A stretch of DNA of 15,201 bases, taken from positions 1-15,201 of the forward strand of contig JAWAYL010000026.1 in NCBI GenBank assembly GCA_038818725.1, given 5' to 3'. Shown in pieces: positions 6,798 to 14,050 of the stretch. Position 1 is the stretch's first letter. Every line of letters begins with the position of its first letter. This DNA comes from JACIWB01 sp038818725 (GTDB taxonomy: Archaea; Thermoplasmatota; E2; UBA202; JdFR-43). The notes beneath the pieces were generated by a model. The model was given only the letters and a program-made list of their open reading frames with translations, had not been told where the DNA came from and did not search any database. The position numbers were made by a program, and so were the translations under genes.

Positions 6798-7259
6798 ATG
6801 AGCAAGAAAAGCTTGCTGATAATCATTGTCTCAATTGCTTATTTTATATGGCTCATCTTGTGGGTTGCTATAGAATTTTTTACTCCTATAGATGAGCCAA
6901 TAAGCTTAAAGATATGGAGTATATTAGGAATTTTTATCTATTCAGCATTTATTATCATCGAAATTTTGATGCTAATTGGAAAAGAAAAGAAAGAAAAAAT
7001 TGAAGCAAAAATAAAAAAAGTTGTTTGTGGATATTGCAAAACAAAATTTGATATAGAAGATACTGGAGAAAGACCTTTAAGTTATGCTTGCCCTAATTGC
7101 GGAAATGAAGGGTTTTTAAAAGGTAAAACTTTGAAAGGAAATAGCATTTTTATAGAATGTTCAAACTGCAAAAATGAAATAGAAATATTTGACTTTGGAG
7201 AAAGACCTATGAAATATGTTTGTCCTAAATGCCGTCTAGAAGGGATATTAAATGATTAA
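6798..7259 (+). CDS. Membrane protein with two zinc ribbons
   Basis: A 153-residue protein of unknown function. Two transmembrane segments (about residues 6-28 and 39-61) place the C-terminus on the same side as the short basic N-terminus, probably the cytoplasm. A lysine-rich linker follows (62-74). Then come two repeats of about 44 residues: CGYC...CPNC (Cys 77, 80, 98, 101) and CSNC...CPKC (Cys 121, 124, 142, 145), each with the same inner sequence GERP. These are tandem zinc ribbons, probably binding one zinc each. The stop overlaps the purS start by 8 bases, so translation is likely coupled. This looks like a stable operon arrangement, but nothing in the protein explains a role in purine synthesis. 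The family is not one I can name. Confidence 0.8.
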   Translation: MSKKSLLIIIVSIAYFIWLILWVAIEFFTPIDEPISLKIWSILGIFIYSAFIIIEILMLIGKEKKEKIEAKIKKVVCGYCKTKFDIEDTGERPLSYACPNCGNEGFLKGKTLKGNSIFIECSNCKNEIEIFDFGERPMKYVCPKCRLEGILND

Positions 7260-7506
7260 AGTAAGAGTTGAAATAAAATTGAAAAAAGGAATAGTTGATC
7301 CGGAAGGAAAAAATATTTTAAAAGCTCTTAATTTGCTAGGTTTCAAAAACATAAAAAATGTAAAGACATCAAAAATAGTGGAGATGCTTATTGATGAAAA
7401 AGATGAAAACAACGTAGCAAAAGAAGTGGAGGAGATGTGCAAAAAATTACTTGTAAATCCTGTGGTTAATGATTATTCAGTAGAGATAGAAAATGTTCAA
7501 GAATGA
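7252..7506 (+). CDS. purS: Phosphoribosylformylglycinamidine synthase subunit PurS
   Basis: PurS is the small bridging subunit of three-part FGAM synthase, the fourth step of purine synthesis, and couples the PurQ glutaminase to PurL. It has 84 residues, the normal size. Family features include VRVEIKLKKGIVDPEGKNI at the N-terminus, LNLLGFKNIKNVKTSKIVE in the middle and LLVNPVVNDYSVEI near the end. The start overlaps the preceding zinc-ribbon gene by 8 bases and the end overlaps purL by 14 bases, which marks tight translational coupling. Confidence 0.95.
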   Translation: MIKVRVEIKLKKGIVDPEGKNILKALNLLGFKNIKNVKTSKIVEMLIDEKDENNVAKEVEEMCKKLLVNPVVNDYSVEIENVQE

Positions 7507-9817
7507 AATATTCATTGAAGATGGATATGTGAGAAGGATAAATATTTTAGATGCAACTGATGAGCAGCTTGAAGAAATAAGCAAATCAATGAGACTTGCT
7601 TTAAGTAGAGAAGAGATGAAGAAAATAAAAGAATATTTCATTAAGAAAAATAGAATGCCAACTGATTTGGAGCTTGAAGCAATTGCTCAAGCATGGAGTG
7701 AGCATTGCTGCTATAAATCGTCAAAATATTGGCTTAGAAAATATCTTTATAAGATAGCAAAAAATAAAATTATAGCAAGAGAGGATGCAGGGGTAATGAA
7801 ATTTGATAAAAGCTACTACTATACAATTGCTCTTGAAAGCCATAATCATCCTTCTGCTGTTGAGCCATATGGGGGGGCTGCGACTGGGATAGGGGGAATA
7901 ATAAGAGACGTGCTATGCATGGGTTCAAAGCCAATAGCGCTAGTAGATGCAATATTTTTTGGAAAATTAAACACAGAATATGAAAAAATTCCGAAAGGGG
8001 TAAAGCATCCTAGATATCTATTTAAAAGGGTTGTTGAAGGAATAAGAGATTATGGAAATAGGGTTGGTATTCCAACAGTTGCAGGGCAAGTATATTTTCA
8101 TGATAGCTATTTAGGAAATTGCCTTGTAAATGTTGGTTGTATAGGTATAATGAAAAAAGAGCATCTTATACATAGTAGTGTAAAAAATGCTGGAGATGTT
8201 TATATATATGCAGGTGGAAAAACTGGGAGAGATGGAATACATGGCGTTACTTTTGCATCAGAAGAGCTTGATGAAAAAATGGAAGAAGAGGTAACAGCAG
8301 TTCAGCTTGGCGACCCTATAACAAAAGAGCCTTTAATACATGCATGCCTTGAATGTGTTGAAAAAGGCTTAGTTGAAGGCATGAAGGACATGGGCGGCGG
8401 CGGGCTTTCATGCGTTTGCAGTGAAATTGCATACGAAGGGGGAAAAGGAGCGGAAGTTTATCTTGAGAGAGTTCCTTTAAGAGAAGAAAATATGAAGCCT
8501 TGGGAAATATGGATTTCTGAATCGCAGGAAAGGATGCTTCTTGTTGTAAAAAAAGAAAATGTTGATGAAGTTTTAAAAATTTTTGAGAAATGGGATATTG
8601 ATGCGGTTGCAATTGGAAAGGTTATAGATGAGCCAGTTATAAGAGTTTTCTATAAAGGGCAGAAAGTAGGGGAAATTGATTTAGCCTTTCAAGTAGGAGG
8701 AGTGGAATATATAAGAAAGCATGTTAAGCCTGTTGAAAAAGAGAAAGAAGATATTGATTTTCAGATGCCAGAATTACAAGATGTTTTTATAAAAATTCTC
8801 TCTTCTTATAATGTTTCAAGCAGAGAATGGGTTATAAGGCAGTATGATTTTGAGGTTAAAGGAGCAACTGTTGTTAAGCCATTGCATGGAGAGATTTTCT
8901 CATCTACACATGCAGATGCGGTTGTTATTAAGCCATTAGAAAATTCTTTTAGGGGCTTGGCTATAACAATAGATATAAATCCCTATTTCACTGAATTAAA
9001 TCCTTACTGGGGGGCGGCGAGTGCTATAGATGAAGCATGCAGAAATATAGCATCTGTTGGAGCAAAAATAAGCTCTTTTGCAGACTGTCTTAATTTTGGA
9101 AACCCAGAAAATCCAGAAAGAATGGGTGAAATTGTAGAATCAATAAAAGCATTATATGATATTGGGAAAGAGCTCAACATTCCATATGCTTCAGGAAATG
9201 TAAGCTTGTATAATGAAAGCATCGCTGGATGTGTTGCGCCGACACCAGCTATAATGGGTGTTGGGATTGTAAAAGATGTGAGGAAATGCGCGACACCAAA
9301 CTTTAAGGAAGAAGGATCGCCAATTTATTTAATAGGAGAAACAAAGAAAGAGATGGGAGGGAGTGAGTATTATCAAGCTCTTGGAATAAATGCTGGAAAG
9401 GTGCCAAGAAGTGATGCAAAAATTTTAAAAGCAAGCATGAAAAAAGTTGTTAAGGCAATTGATACTGGCTGTATAAATGCATGTCACGATGTAGCTAATG
9501 GAGGAATTGCAATTGCTCTTGCTGAAATGGTTATAGGAGGAAAAGGAGCGGAAATTTGTCTCTACTCTTTAGGAAATTTAAGGACAGATTTTAAATTGTT
9601 TTCTGAGAGCAATACAAGATGGATTGTTGAAGTTAAAAAAAGCAAAGAGGAAGATTTTAAAAATCTATTTAAAAATTTAAAAATATACAAAATTGGGAAT
9701 GTAAAGGGAAAAAATCTTGTTATTTATGATGGAGAAGAGATGGAAGAATATATAAATATAGAGAAAAAGTTTTTATATGAAATATGGAACAAAAGTTTAT
9801 GGGTAGAAATGGGTTAA
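7493..9817 (+). CDS. purL: Phosphoribosylformylglycinamidine synthase subunit PurL
   Basis: PurL is the ATP-dependent synthetase subunit that converts FGAR plus ammonia to FGAM. It has 774 residues, the small PurL type without a fused glutaminase. Visible family motifs: AWSEHCCYKSSK near residue 65-75; the substrate/ATP region ESHNHPSAVEPYGGAATGIG with GGIIRDVLCMGSKPIA; AGGKTGRDGIHG; and DMGGGGLSCVCSEI with WISESQERML. The second half repeats the fold, with GAASAIDEACRNIASVGA, ASGNVSLYNE and CHDVANGGIAIALAEM. Both nucleotide-binding halves look intact. It starts inside purS and its stop overlaps the fen1 stop on the other strand by 4 bases. The glutaminase subunit PurQ is absent here and must be encoded elsewhere. 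Confidence 0.97.
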   Translation: MFKNEIFIEDGYVRRINILDATDEQLEEISKSMRLALSREEMKKIKEYFIKKNRMPTDLELEAIAQAWSEHCCYKSSKYWLRKYLYKIAKNKIIAREDAGVMKFDKSYYYTIALESHNHPSAVEPYGGAATGIGGIIRDVLCMGSKPIALVDAIFFGKLNTEYEKIPKGVKHPRYLFKRVVEGIRDYGNRVGIPTVAGQVYFHDSYLGNCLVNVGCIGIMKKEHLIHSSVKNAGDVYIYAGGKTGRDGIHGVTFASEELDEKMEEEVTAVQLGDPITKEPLIHACLECVEKGLVEGMKDMGGGGLSCVCSEIAYEGGKGAEVYLERVPLREENMKPWEIWISESQERMLLVVKKENVDEVLKIFEKWDIDAVAIGKVIDEPVIRVFYKGQKVGEIDLAFQVGGVEYIRKHVKPVEKEKEDIDFQMPELQDVFIKILSSYNVSSREWVIRQYDFEVKGATVVKPLHGEIFSSTHADAVVIKPLENSFRGLAITIDINPYFTELNPYWGAASAIDEACRNIASVGAKISSFADCLNFGNPENPERMGEIVESIKALYDIGKELNIPYASGNVSLYNESIAGCVAPTPAIMGVGIVKDVRKCATPNFKEEGSPIYLIGETKKEMGGSEYYQALGINAGKVPRSDAKILKASMKKVVKAIDTGCINACHDVANGGIAIALAEMVIGGKGAEICLYSLGNLRTDFKLFSESNTRWIVEVKKSKEEDFKNLFKNLKIYKIGNVKGKNLVIYDGEEMEEYINIEKKFLYEIWNKSLWVEMG

Positions 9818-10830
9818 AAATCAAATAGATTTTTCTGTTTTAAATTTCTTGCAAAATTTTTGTATTTTTCAATTGCATTAATTACCCTTTCTTTATTGAA
9901 ATTGTGCTCATCACACATAAAGCGAATTGTTGCTTTTTCATCTATTTCATTCCACTCTAAATTGTAGCTATGATTTATCTCTGGCTTAATAAATATTTTT
10001 CTTACTTCTTCATAACCTTCTATTTTTAAAATATTTTTTTCTATTAAATTTTCTATACAGCCATATTCTTTTATCAAATTGAGAGCTTTTTTTGGACCTA
10101 TTCCCTTTATTCCTTCATTGAAATCAGTGCCTATTAAAATTGCTATATCAACAAGTTGTTGTCGGGTTATCCCATTTTCTTCAAGAATCTTATCGCCAAT
10201 TATTTCCTCAGGAAAAACATCTACATATATTTCCTTATTTGATATCTTTCTCTTTCCAGTTATTGCAAGATTTCTAATTAAAATTTTTGCCCCAAAAAGA
10301 AGTGAGTCATAATCTTGTGATGCAACTCCATAAACATCTCCTTTACTATTCATATAAGCAGCCTGCGCCTCCCCCTCACCTTTTGCTTCTATATATGGGA
10401 TGCCCAAGCAAAGAAGCAGTTCTTTTGATTGCTTTATTATTTTTTCATTTATCGCTCCACTTCTTTTTGCCTTTTTCAATGCTTCATCAATATCTCCCTC
10501 CCTTAATGCTTCTTCCCATTCCTCTCTTGCAATTTCCCTTATTTCTTTCCTCTTTTTTAAAGTCTTTAACTTTAAAGGATGTGGCTCTCCATCAAAAACA
10601 TATACTGGCCTTATTCCATATTCAACAAGATTTGCTGTTCTGTAAAAAATTCCTGATAGATGAGAAGTTATATTTCCGTTTTTATCTTTAAGGGGTGTTC
10701 CATCTATCTGGCGAATTATAGCAATAAACTGATGGATTGCATTAAATGCATCAATTGCAACTATTTTTCCAGATAAGTCAGATAATTCAATTTTTCTTGC
10801 GGATATAATTGGCTTTAAATTTATTCCCAT
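9814..10830 (-). CDS. fen: Flap endonuclease 1 (FEN1)
   Basis: FEN1 removes 5' flaps during Okazaki fragment maturation and repair. It has 338 residues, the archaeal size. The N domain has Asp27 (VAIDAFNAIHQF) and Asp80 (YVFDGEP). The internal domain has Glu152 and Glu154 (EAKGEGEAQAAY), Asp173 and Asp175 (ASQDYDSLLFGA) and Asp236 (ILIGTDFNEGIKGIG), so all seven usual metal ligands are present. The helix-hairpin-helix reads GIKGIGPKKALNLIK. The C-terminus, QKNLFDF, resembles a PCNA-interacting peptide but ends one residue before the second aromatic position. The start overlaps the upstream nuclease gene by 10 bases, and the stop overlaps the purL stop by 4 bases. It is the last gene of a three-gene minus-strand set. 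Confidence 0.96.
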   Translation of the reverse strand: MGINLKPIISARKIELSDLSGKIVAIDAFNAIHQFIAIIRQIDGTPLKDKNGNITSHLSGIFYRTANLVEYGIRPVYVFDGEPHPLKLKTLKKRKEIREIAREEWEEALREGDIDEALKKAKRSGAINEKIIKQSKELLLCLGIPYIEAKGEGEAQAAYMNSKGDVYGVASQDYDSLLFGAKILIRNLAITGKRKISNKEIYVDVFPEEIIGDKILEENGITRQQLVDIAILIGTDFNEGIKGIGPKKALNLIKEYGCIENLIEKNILKIEGYEEVRKIFIKPEINHSYNLEWNEIDEKATIRFMCDEHNFNKERVINAIEKYKNFARNLKQKNLFDF

Positions 10831-11177
10831 TTTACCTCATACCACTCCACTTTCTTTTTTTCAACCAGTTCCTTTATTTTTTTCTCTTCTTCACTTAACT
10901 TGCTATTTCCTGTTTTAAATTCAACAAATAAAATTTTATCATCATTGAATTGCAAACCATCTATGGGTGAACCAATAAATCTGAATTTTTTTGGCTCATA
11001 TGGATAATTTTTCATAAAAGGTGCGAATTGTTCCATAATTTTTCCATGTAACACAGACATGCTTTTTTTATCCTTTTTAAGAGGAAGCACAAATTTTCTA
11101 TAAATATATGCTACGCCTGTTAGAAAGCCAAAAAGGAGACCTATAAAGAATATATAAATATAAACAAAAATATCCAT
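10821..11177 (-). CDS. Membrane-tethered Holliday-junction-resolvase-like nuclease (COG4741 type)
   Basis: A 118-residue protein with one N-terminal transmembrane segment (about residues 4-26, FVYIYIFFIGLLFGFLTGV) followed by a basic linker. The soluble part has FRFIGSPIDGLQFND and ILFVEFKTGNSKLSEEE, that is, an aspartate, a short gap and E-x-K, the core of a PD-(D/E)xK nuclease, followed by a helix KKIKELVE. This matches archaeal proteins described as predicted endonucleases distantly related to Holliday junction resolvases. Its start follows the glycosyltransferase stop with no gap (TAA then ATG), and its end overlaps fen1 by 10 bases. The fen1 neighbour suggests DNA processing at the membrane, but activity is inferred from motifs only. 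Confidence 0.8.
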   Translation of the reverse strand: MDIFVYIYIFFIGLLFGFLTGVAYIYRKFVLPLKKDKKSMSVLHGKIMEQFAPFMKNYPYEPKKFRFIGSPIDGLQFNDDKILFVEFKTGNSKLSEEEKKIKELVEKKKVEWYEVKWE

Positions 11178-11864
11178 TTAACCACCTATCCTTTTCTTGA
11201 AAAGATATATGAAATTGTTCCATCCATCCTTCCATGACTGAATTTTTGCCTCTCCTTCTCTTTCATACAAATATGAATCTATCTCTTTAGCTCTCCCTTT
11301 TTTAAACATTTCAATTTTTATTTCTTCAGAAAATGCCATACCATTGCTTAACTCTTCTATATTTTTTATTTTATTTATTGCATTTTTTCTAATTATCCAC
11401 ATTCCTGATTGAGAATCTTTTATCTTTAAACCATATAAGAGACGAAGGGTTAAAGAAAGAATTAAATTTCCAAAAAAATGTTTAAATGACATCGCTCCTT
11501 TTTCAAGCCCTGCGAACCTGTTTGTTGTTATAAAATCTAAATCTTCTTTTAGCAGCAAATCAACATATTCATGAGCAATTTCAAAAGGATAGGTAGCATC
11601 TGCATCTCCAGTAACTATTATTTCCCCAGTTGCTTTCATAAATCCTGTTTTATATGCTCTTCCATAACCTTTTCTTGGCTCAATTATTACAATTGCTCCT
11701 TTTTCTTTTGCAATTTCTCTTGTTGCATCTGTTGAGCAGCCATCAACAACAATGATTTCTACATCCATTCCTCTTTTTCTGAATTCTTGCTTATTTATTT
11801 TATCAATTGTTCTTCCTATTCCTTTTTCTTCATTAAGGGCAGGTATAACAAAGCTAACTTTCAT
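11178..11864 (-). CDS. Family 2 glycosyltransferase (dolichol-phosphate sugar synthase-like)
   Basis: A cytoplasmic enzyme predicted to move a sugar from a nucleotide donor, probably to a polyprenyl phosphate, for glycolipid or glycoprotein synthesis. From ATG 11864 it has 228 residues. The GT-A fold begins with VSFVIPALNEEKGIGRTI and VEIIVVDGCSTDATREIA; the acidic metal/nucleotide motif is GDADATYP; downstream come TTNRFAGLEKGAMS and DSQSGMWIIRK, both typical of DPM1-like enzymes. There is no C-terminal membrane domain, so it is the short type. The frame continues upstream to an ATG at 11930, but the family starts at MKVSFVIPALNEE and a TATA box lies within that extension, so I chose 11864. 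It heads the three-gene set with the nuclease and fen1. Confidence 0.9.
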   Translation of the reverse strand: MKVSFVIPALNEEKGIGRTIDKINKQEFRKRGMDVEIIVVDGCSTDATREIAKEKGAIVIIEPRKGYGRAYKTGFMKATGEIIVTGDADATYPFEIAHEYVDLLLKEDLDFITTNRFAGLEKGAMSFKHFFGNLILSLTLRLLYGLKIKDSQSGMWIIRKNAINKIKNIEELSNGMAFSEEIKIEMFKKGRAKEIDSYLYEREGEAKIQSWKDGWNNFIYLFKKRIGG

Positions 11865-11879
11865 TATAAGACAATATGA

Positions 11880-11895
11880 ATAACTTATATTTTTT
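11880..11895 (-). promoter_or_regulatory. TATA box of the glycosyltransferase-nuclease-fen1 operon
   Basis: On the minus strand AAAATATAAGTTATT lies about 16-31 bases before the ATG at 11864, the position expected for a leaderless archaeal start. It argues against the longer reading frame starting at 11930, which would place the promoter inside the coding region. Confidence 0.6.
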
Positions 11896-11922
11896 GTTTT
11901 TGCTATTTGAAATCGGCAGCAA

Positions 11923-12072
11923 TTAGCCATCTTTCCAAAAGGATGCTGAACCCTCTATTGCTTTTCCAAATGTTTCATTTTCATATTTTAAGCCCACTTG
12001 CAATCCCTCTCTACGTGGAGATGTGGCTATTTTGATCAATGGTTTATTTTCACAATATATGAGAATTTTCAA
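11923..12072 (-). CDS. Possible small ORF or gene remnant (49 residues)
   Basis: A minus-strand frame from a TTG at 12072 to a TAA at 11923 reads LKILIYCENKPLIKIATSPR then REGLQVGLKYENETFGKAIE and GSASFWKDG. The mix of residues looks like real protein and the start has beta-strand character. The opposite strand is also open here (reading NVSFSYFKPTCNPSLRGDVA), so one of the two is fortuitous. A TATA-like stretch (TTATATTTTATAAG, 12097-12110) lies about 25-38 bases before the TTG. No family is recognised. The C-terminal part resembles the fragment at 4555-4668 (SFGRRWEEKIEGVVVLEDG). It may be a truncated copy of an unknown gene. Confidence 0.3.
   Translation of the reverse strand: MKILIYCENKPLIKIATSPRREGLQVGLKYENETFGKAIEGSASFWKDG
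11932..11962. repeat. Short dispersed sequence, copy C
   Basis: This stretch resembles 6675-6707 by eye, from TTTCCA through CTCTATTGCTT, with small gaps. It forms the last codons of the possible 49-residue minus-strand ORF. The match is short and unscored. Confidence 0.35.
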
Positions 12073-12155
12073 GCTCTGGAAAGGAGAATGGATTCCTTAT
12101 AAAATATAACTACTGATATAAAGGGACAATATGCTGCAATTGCAACAACATATGG

Positions 12156-12446
12156 AAAAAGAAGGCAAAAGAATTAAAAGTAAAGATAAATAGAATTTAT
12201 TTCAGGAAATTAAAAACAAAATGGGGAAGTTGTAGCAAGAGAAAAAACTTAACATTTAACAAACTAATGAAATATTTACCAAATTCTTTGATAGAATATG
12301 TTGTTTTTCATGAATTAGCTCATTTAAAAGAAAAAAATCATAATCACAAATTTTGGAAAATTATTTCTAAAAAATTTAAAGATTATAAGAAAAAAGAGCA
12401 TGAATTGCTCGTATATTGGTTTGCAATCCAATCTCTCAATAATTAA
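12156..12446 (+). pseudogene. N-terminally truncated YgjP/M48-type metallopeptidase
   Basis: The plus-strand frame open from 12117 to the TAA at 12444-12446 encodes the C-terminal half of a YgjP-like zinc metallopeptidase (DUF45/WLM group). Recognisable sequence begins near 12156 with KKKAKELKVKINRIYFRKLK, then TKWGSCSKRKNLTF, then the active site VVFHELAHLKEKNHNHKFW with HExxH and the downstream histidine. Full-length members have roughly 200-240 residues; about 130 N-terminal residues are missing. The frame is closed by a TGA at 12114, and upstream codons (a run of Cys and Asn) do not look like the family. The only in-frame ATG is at 12267, which would give a 59-residue product lacking the WGSC motif. 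The C-terminal coding sequence is otherwise clean. It ends 29 bases before pyrB. Probably a recent pseudogene, or a gene with a frameshift in this assembly. Confidence 0.75.
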
Positions 12447-12455
12447 TTTTATTAA
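12442..12455 (+). promoter_or_regulatory. TATA region of pyrB-pyrI
   Basis: ATTAATTTTATTAA is centred about 27 bases before the pyrB ATG at 12476, consistent with a leaderless transcript. It overlaps the stop codon of the broken metallopeptidase. No attenuator-like hairpin is visible in the 29-base gap. Confidence 0.45.
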
Positions 12456-12475
12456 CCCAAAAACATATATTGTTA

Positions 12476-13402
12476 ATGAAGTTTGAGGGAAGAGATGTTA
12501 TAAGTATAAGGGATTTTAGTAAGGAAGAAATTTTATATATTCTTGATGTTGCAGAAAAAATGTTTCCAATTGCAAAAGGAGAAAAAAAAAGCTCGCTTCT
12601 AAATGGCTACATAATGGCTTCTCTATTTTTTGAGCCATCAACAAGAACCAGATTATCTTTTGAAGCGGCAATGAAAAGGCTTGGAGGCGGAGTAATAGGC
12701 TTTGCCCAGCCAGGAACAACTTCAATGCAAAAAGGAGAAAGCCTCGCGGACACAATAAGGACCGCAGAAAGCTACTGCGATGTTATAGTGATGCGCCATC
12801 CTCAAGAGGGCTCAGCCCGCATGGCAGCGCATTTTGCGAGTGTGCCAGTTATAAATGGGGGAGATGGGGCGGGGCATCATCCTACCCAATGCTTGCTTGA
12901 TTTATTTACTATAAAAAAGGAGAAAGGTAAAATTGAAGGAAATGTTGTTGCGTTGCTGGGCGATTTGAAATATGGAAGGACTGTTCATTCATTAGCTTAT
13001 GCCCTTGCCTTATTTGGAGTTGATATGATATTTATCTCGCCTAAGGAATTGCAGATGCCAAAGGAAGTTGTTGAAGAATGCAGAGAGATGGGGGTAAATA
13101 TAGAAATAAGAAATAATATAGATGAGCTGAGCAATGTTGATGTACTTTATGTTACAAGAATACAGAAGGAAAGATTTCCTGATCCTGAAGAATATAAAAA
13201 AGTTGCTGGAAGCTATAGGATTGATAAAGAAATATTAAAAAAAGCAAAGGAAGATATGATAATAATGCATCCTTTACCAAGAGTTGATGAAATTTCGCCA
13301 GAAATAGATGAAACAAAAAATGCTGTTTATTTCAAGCAAACTTTTAACGGCATACCTGTAAGAATGGCATTGCTCGCTCTTGTGCTGGGGGCGATTAAAT
13401 GA
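12476..13402 (+). CDS. pyrB: Aspartate carbamoyltransferase catalytic subunit PyrB
   Basis: PyrB joins carbamoyl phosphate and aspartate in the second step of pyrimidine synthesis, as trimers. It has 308 residues, the normal length. The carbamoyl-phosphate site reads FEPSTRTRLSFEAA; other family motifs are HPQEGSARMAA, GDGAGHHPTQCLLDLFTI, ALLGDLKYGRTVHSLA, VTRIQKERF (aspartate-binding region) and MHPLPRVDEI, ending in FKQTFNGIPVRMALLALVLG. I chose ATG 12476 over the TTG at 12470 because the TATA spacing fits and the sequence KFEGRDVISI is typical of the family start. It overlaps pyrI by four bases (ATGA). Confidence 0.97.
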   Translation: MKFEGRDVISIRDFSKEEILYILDVAEKMFPIAKGEKKSSLLNGYIMASLFFEPSTRTRLSFEAAMKRLGGGVIGFAQPGTTSMQKGESLADTIRTAESYCDVIVMRHPQEGSARMAAHFASVPVINGGDGAGHHPTQCLLDLFTIKKEKGKIEGNVVALLGDLKYGRTVHSLAYALALFGVDMIFISPKELQMPKEVVEECREMGVNIEIRNNIDELSNVDVLYVTRIQKERFPDPEEYKKVAGSYRIDKEILKKAKEDMIIMHPLPRVDEISPEIDETKNAVYFKQTFNGIPVRMALLALVLGAIK

Positions 13403-13854
13403 AAGAGCTAAAAGTTCAGCCAATTAAAAATGGAACAGTGATTGACCATATTACTCCTGGAAATGCTTTAAAAGTTCTTAAAATTCTTGGAATAACTGAA
13501 AAATATGCAGATTCTGTTATAAGTATTGCAATGAATGTTGTTGGAAAAAGAGGGGTTAAGGATATAGTTAAAATAGAGAATAGAGAAATTGATCCAAAGG
13601 AAGTAAATAAGATAGCATTAATAGCTCCAAACGCTACAATAAATATAATAAGGAACTATGAAGTTGTTGAAAAGTATAATGTTTCAATACCAGATGAAAT
13701 TGTTGGAATTGTAAGATGTGCAAATCCAAACTGCATATCAAATAGCAAGGAGCCAATAGAAACAAAATTTATAGTTAGAAGTAGAAATCCGCTAAGGATA
13801 AAATGCTATTATTGCGAAAGAGAAGCAGAAGATATATCATCTCAGATAATTTAA
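13399..13854 (+). CDS. pyrI: Aspartate carbamoyltransferase regulatory subunit PyrI
   Basis: PyrI dimers bind nucleotide effectors and hold PyrB trimers together in the allosteric complex. It has 151 residues, the usual length. The nucleotide-binding domain runs from residue 1 to about 100 (VQPIKNGTVIDHITPGNALK; GKRGVKDIVKIENREI; NATINIIRNYEVVEK). The C-terminal zinc domain carries CANPNC and CYYC, giving four zinc cysteines. The ATG overlaps the pyrB stop by four bases, so the two subunits are translationally coupled. Confidence 0.97.
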   Translation: MKELKVQPIKNGTVIDHITPGNALKVLKILGITEKYADSVISIAMNVVGKRGVKDIVKIENREIDPKEVNKIALIAPNATINIIRNYEVVEKYNVSIPDEIVGIVRCANPNCISNSKEPIETKFIVRSRNPLRIKCYYCEREAEDISSQII

Positions 13855-13861
13855 CTCAACT

Positions 13862-13993
13862 TTATTCCATATCTTTTTCATATTTTTTAAAATTTTTATC
13901 ATATTCAACAATGCTTTTACCAGCAACTATTGCTTCAGTAAATTTTTTTATCCGCCTGGAGAGACAATCTATTCTATTTTTCTCTTCAAGCAT
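13862..13993 (-). CDS. Possible small helical ORF (43 residues) or gene remnant
   Basis: A minus-strand frame from ATG 13993 to TAA 13862 reads MLEEKNRIDCLSRRIKKFTE followed by AIVAGKSIVEYDKNFKKYEK and DME. It is charged and probably alpha-helical. The frame is open further upstream to 14038 (SGRKEEVGKEEIS), with no better start. Around 14020-14060 the other two minus frames also hold coding-like runs (NAIERYRGGK; MQLRDIGEERRG), as in a gene broken by frameshifts. No promoter is seen just upstream, and it would depend on the DUF5320 transcript. It is not recognised, and it starts only 7 bases from the convergent pyrI stop. Confidence 0.35.
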   Translation of the reverse strand: MLEEKNRIDCLSRRIKKFTEAIVAGKSIVEYDKNFKKYEKDME

Positions 13994-14050
13994 TGAAATC
14001 TCTTCCTTCCCTACCTCTTCTTTCCTCCCCGATATCTCTCAATTGCATTT

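Noticed and set aside
10287..10691. 134-codon plus-strand frame opposite fen1.
   Set aside because: FEN1 has all catalytic residues on the minus strand here; the opposite frame is Leu/Pro-rich with no recognisable motif.
11865..11930. 22-codon N-terminal extension of the glycosyltransferase from ATG 11930.
   Set aside because: The family starts at MKVSFVIPALNEE, and the extension contains the probable TATA box.
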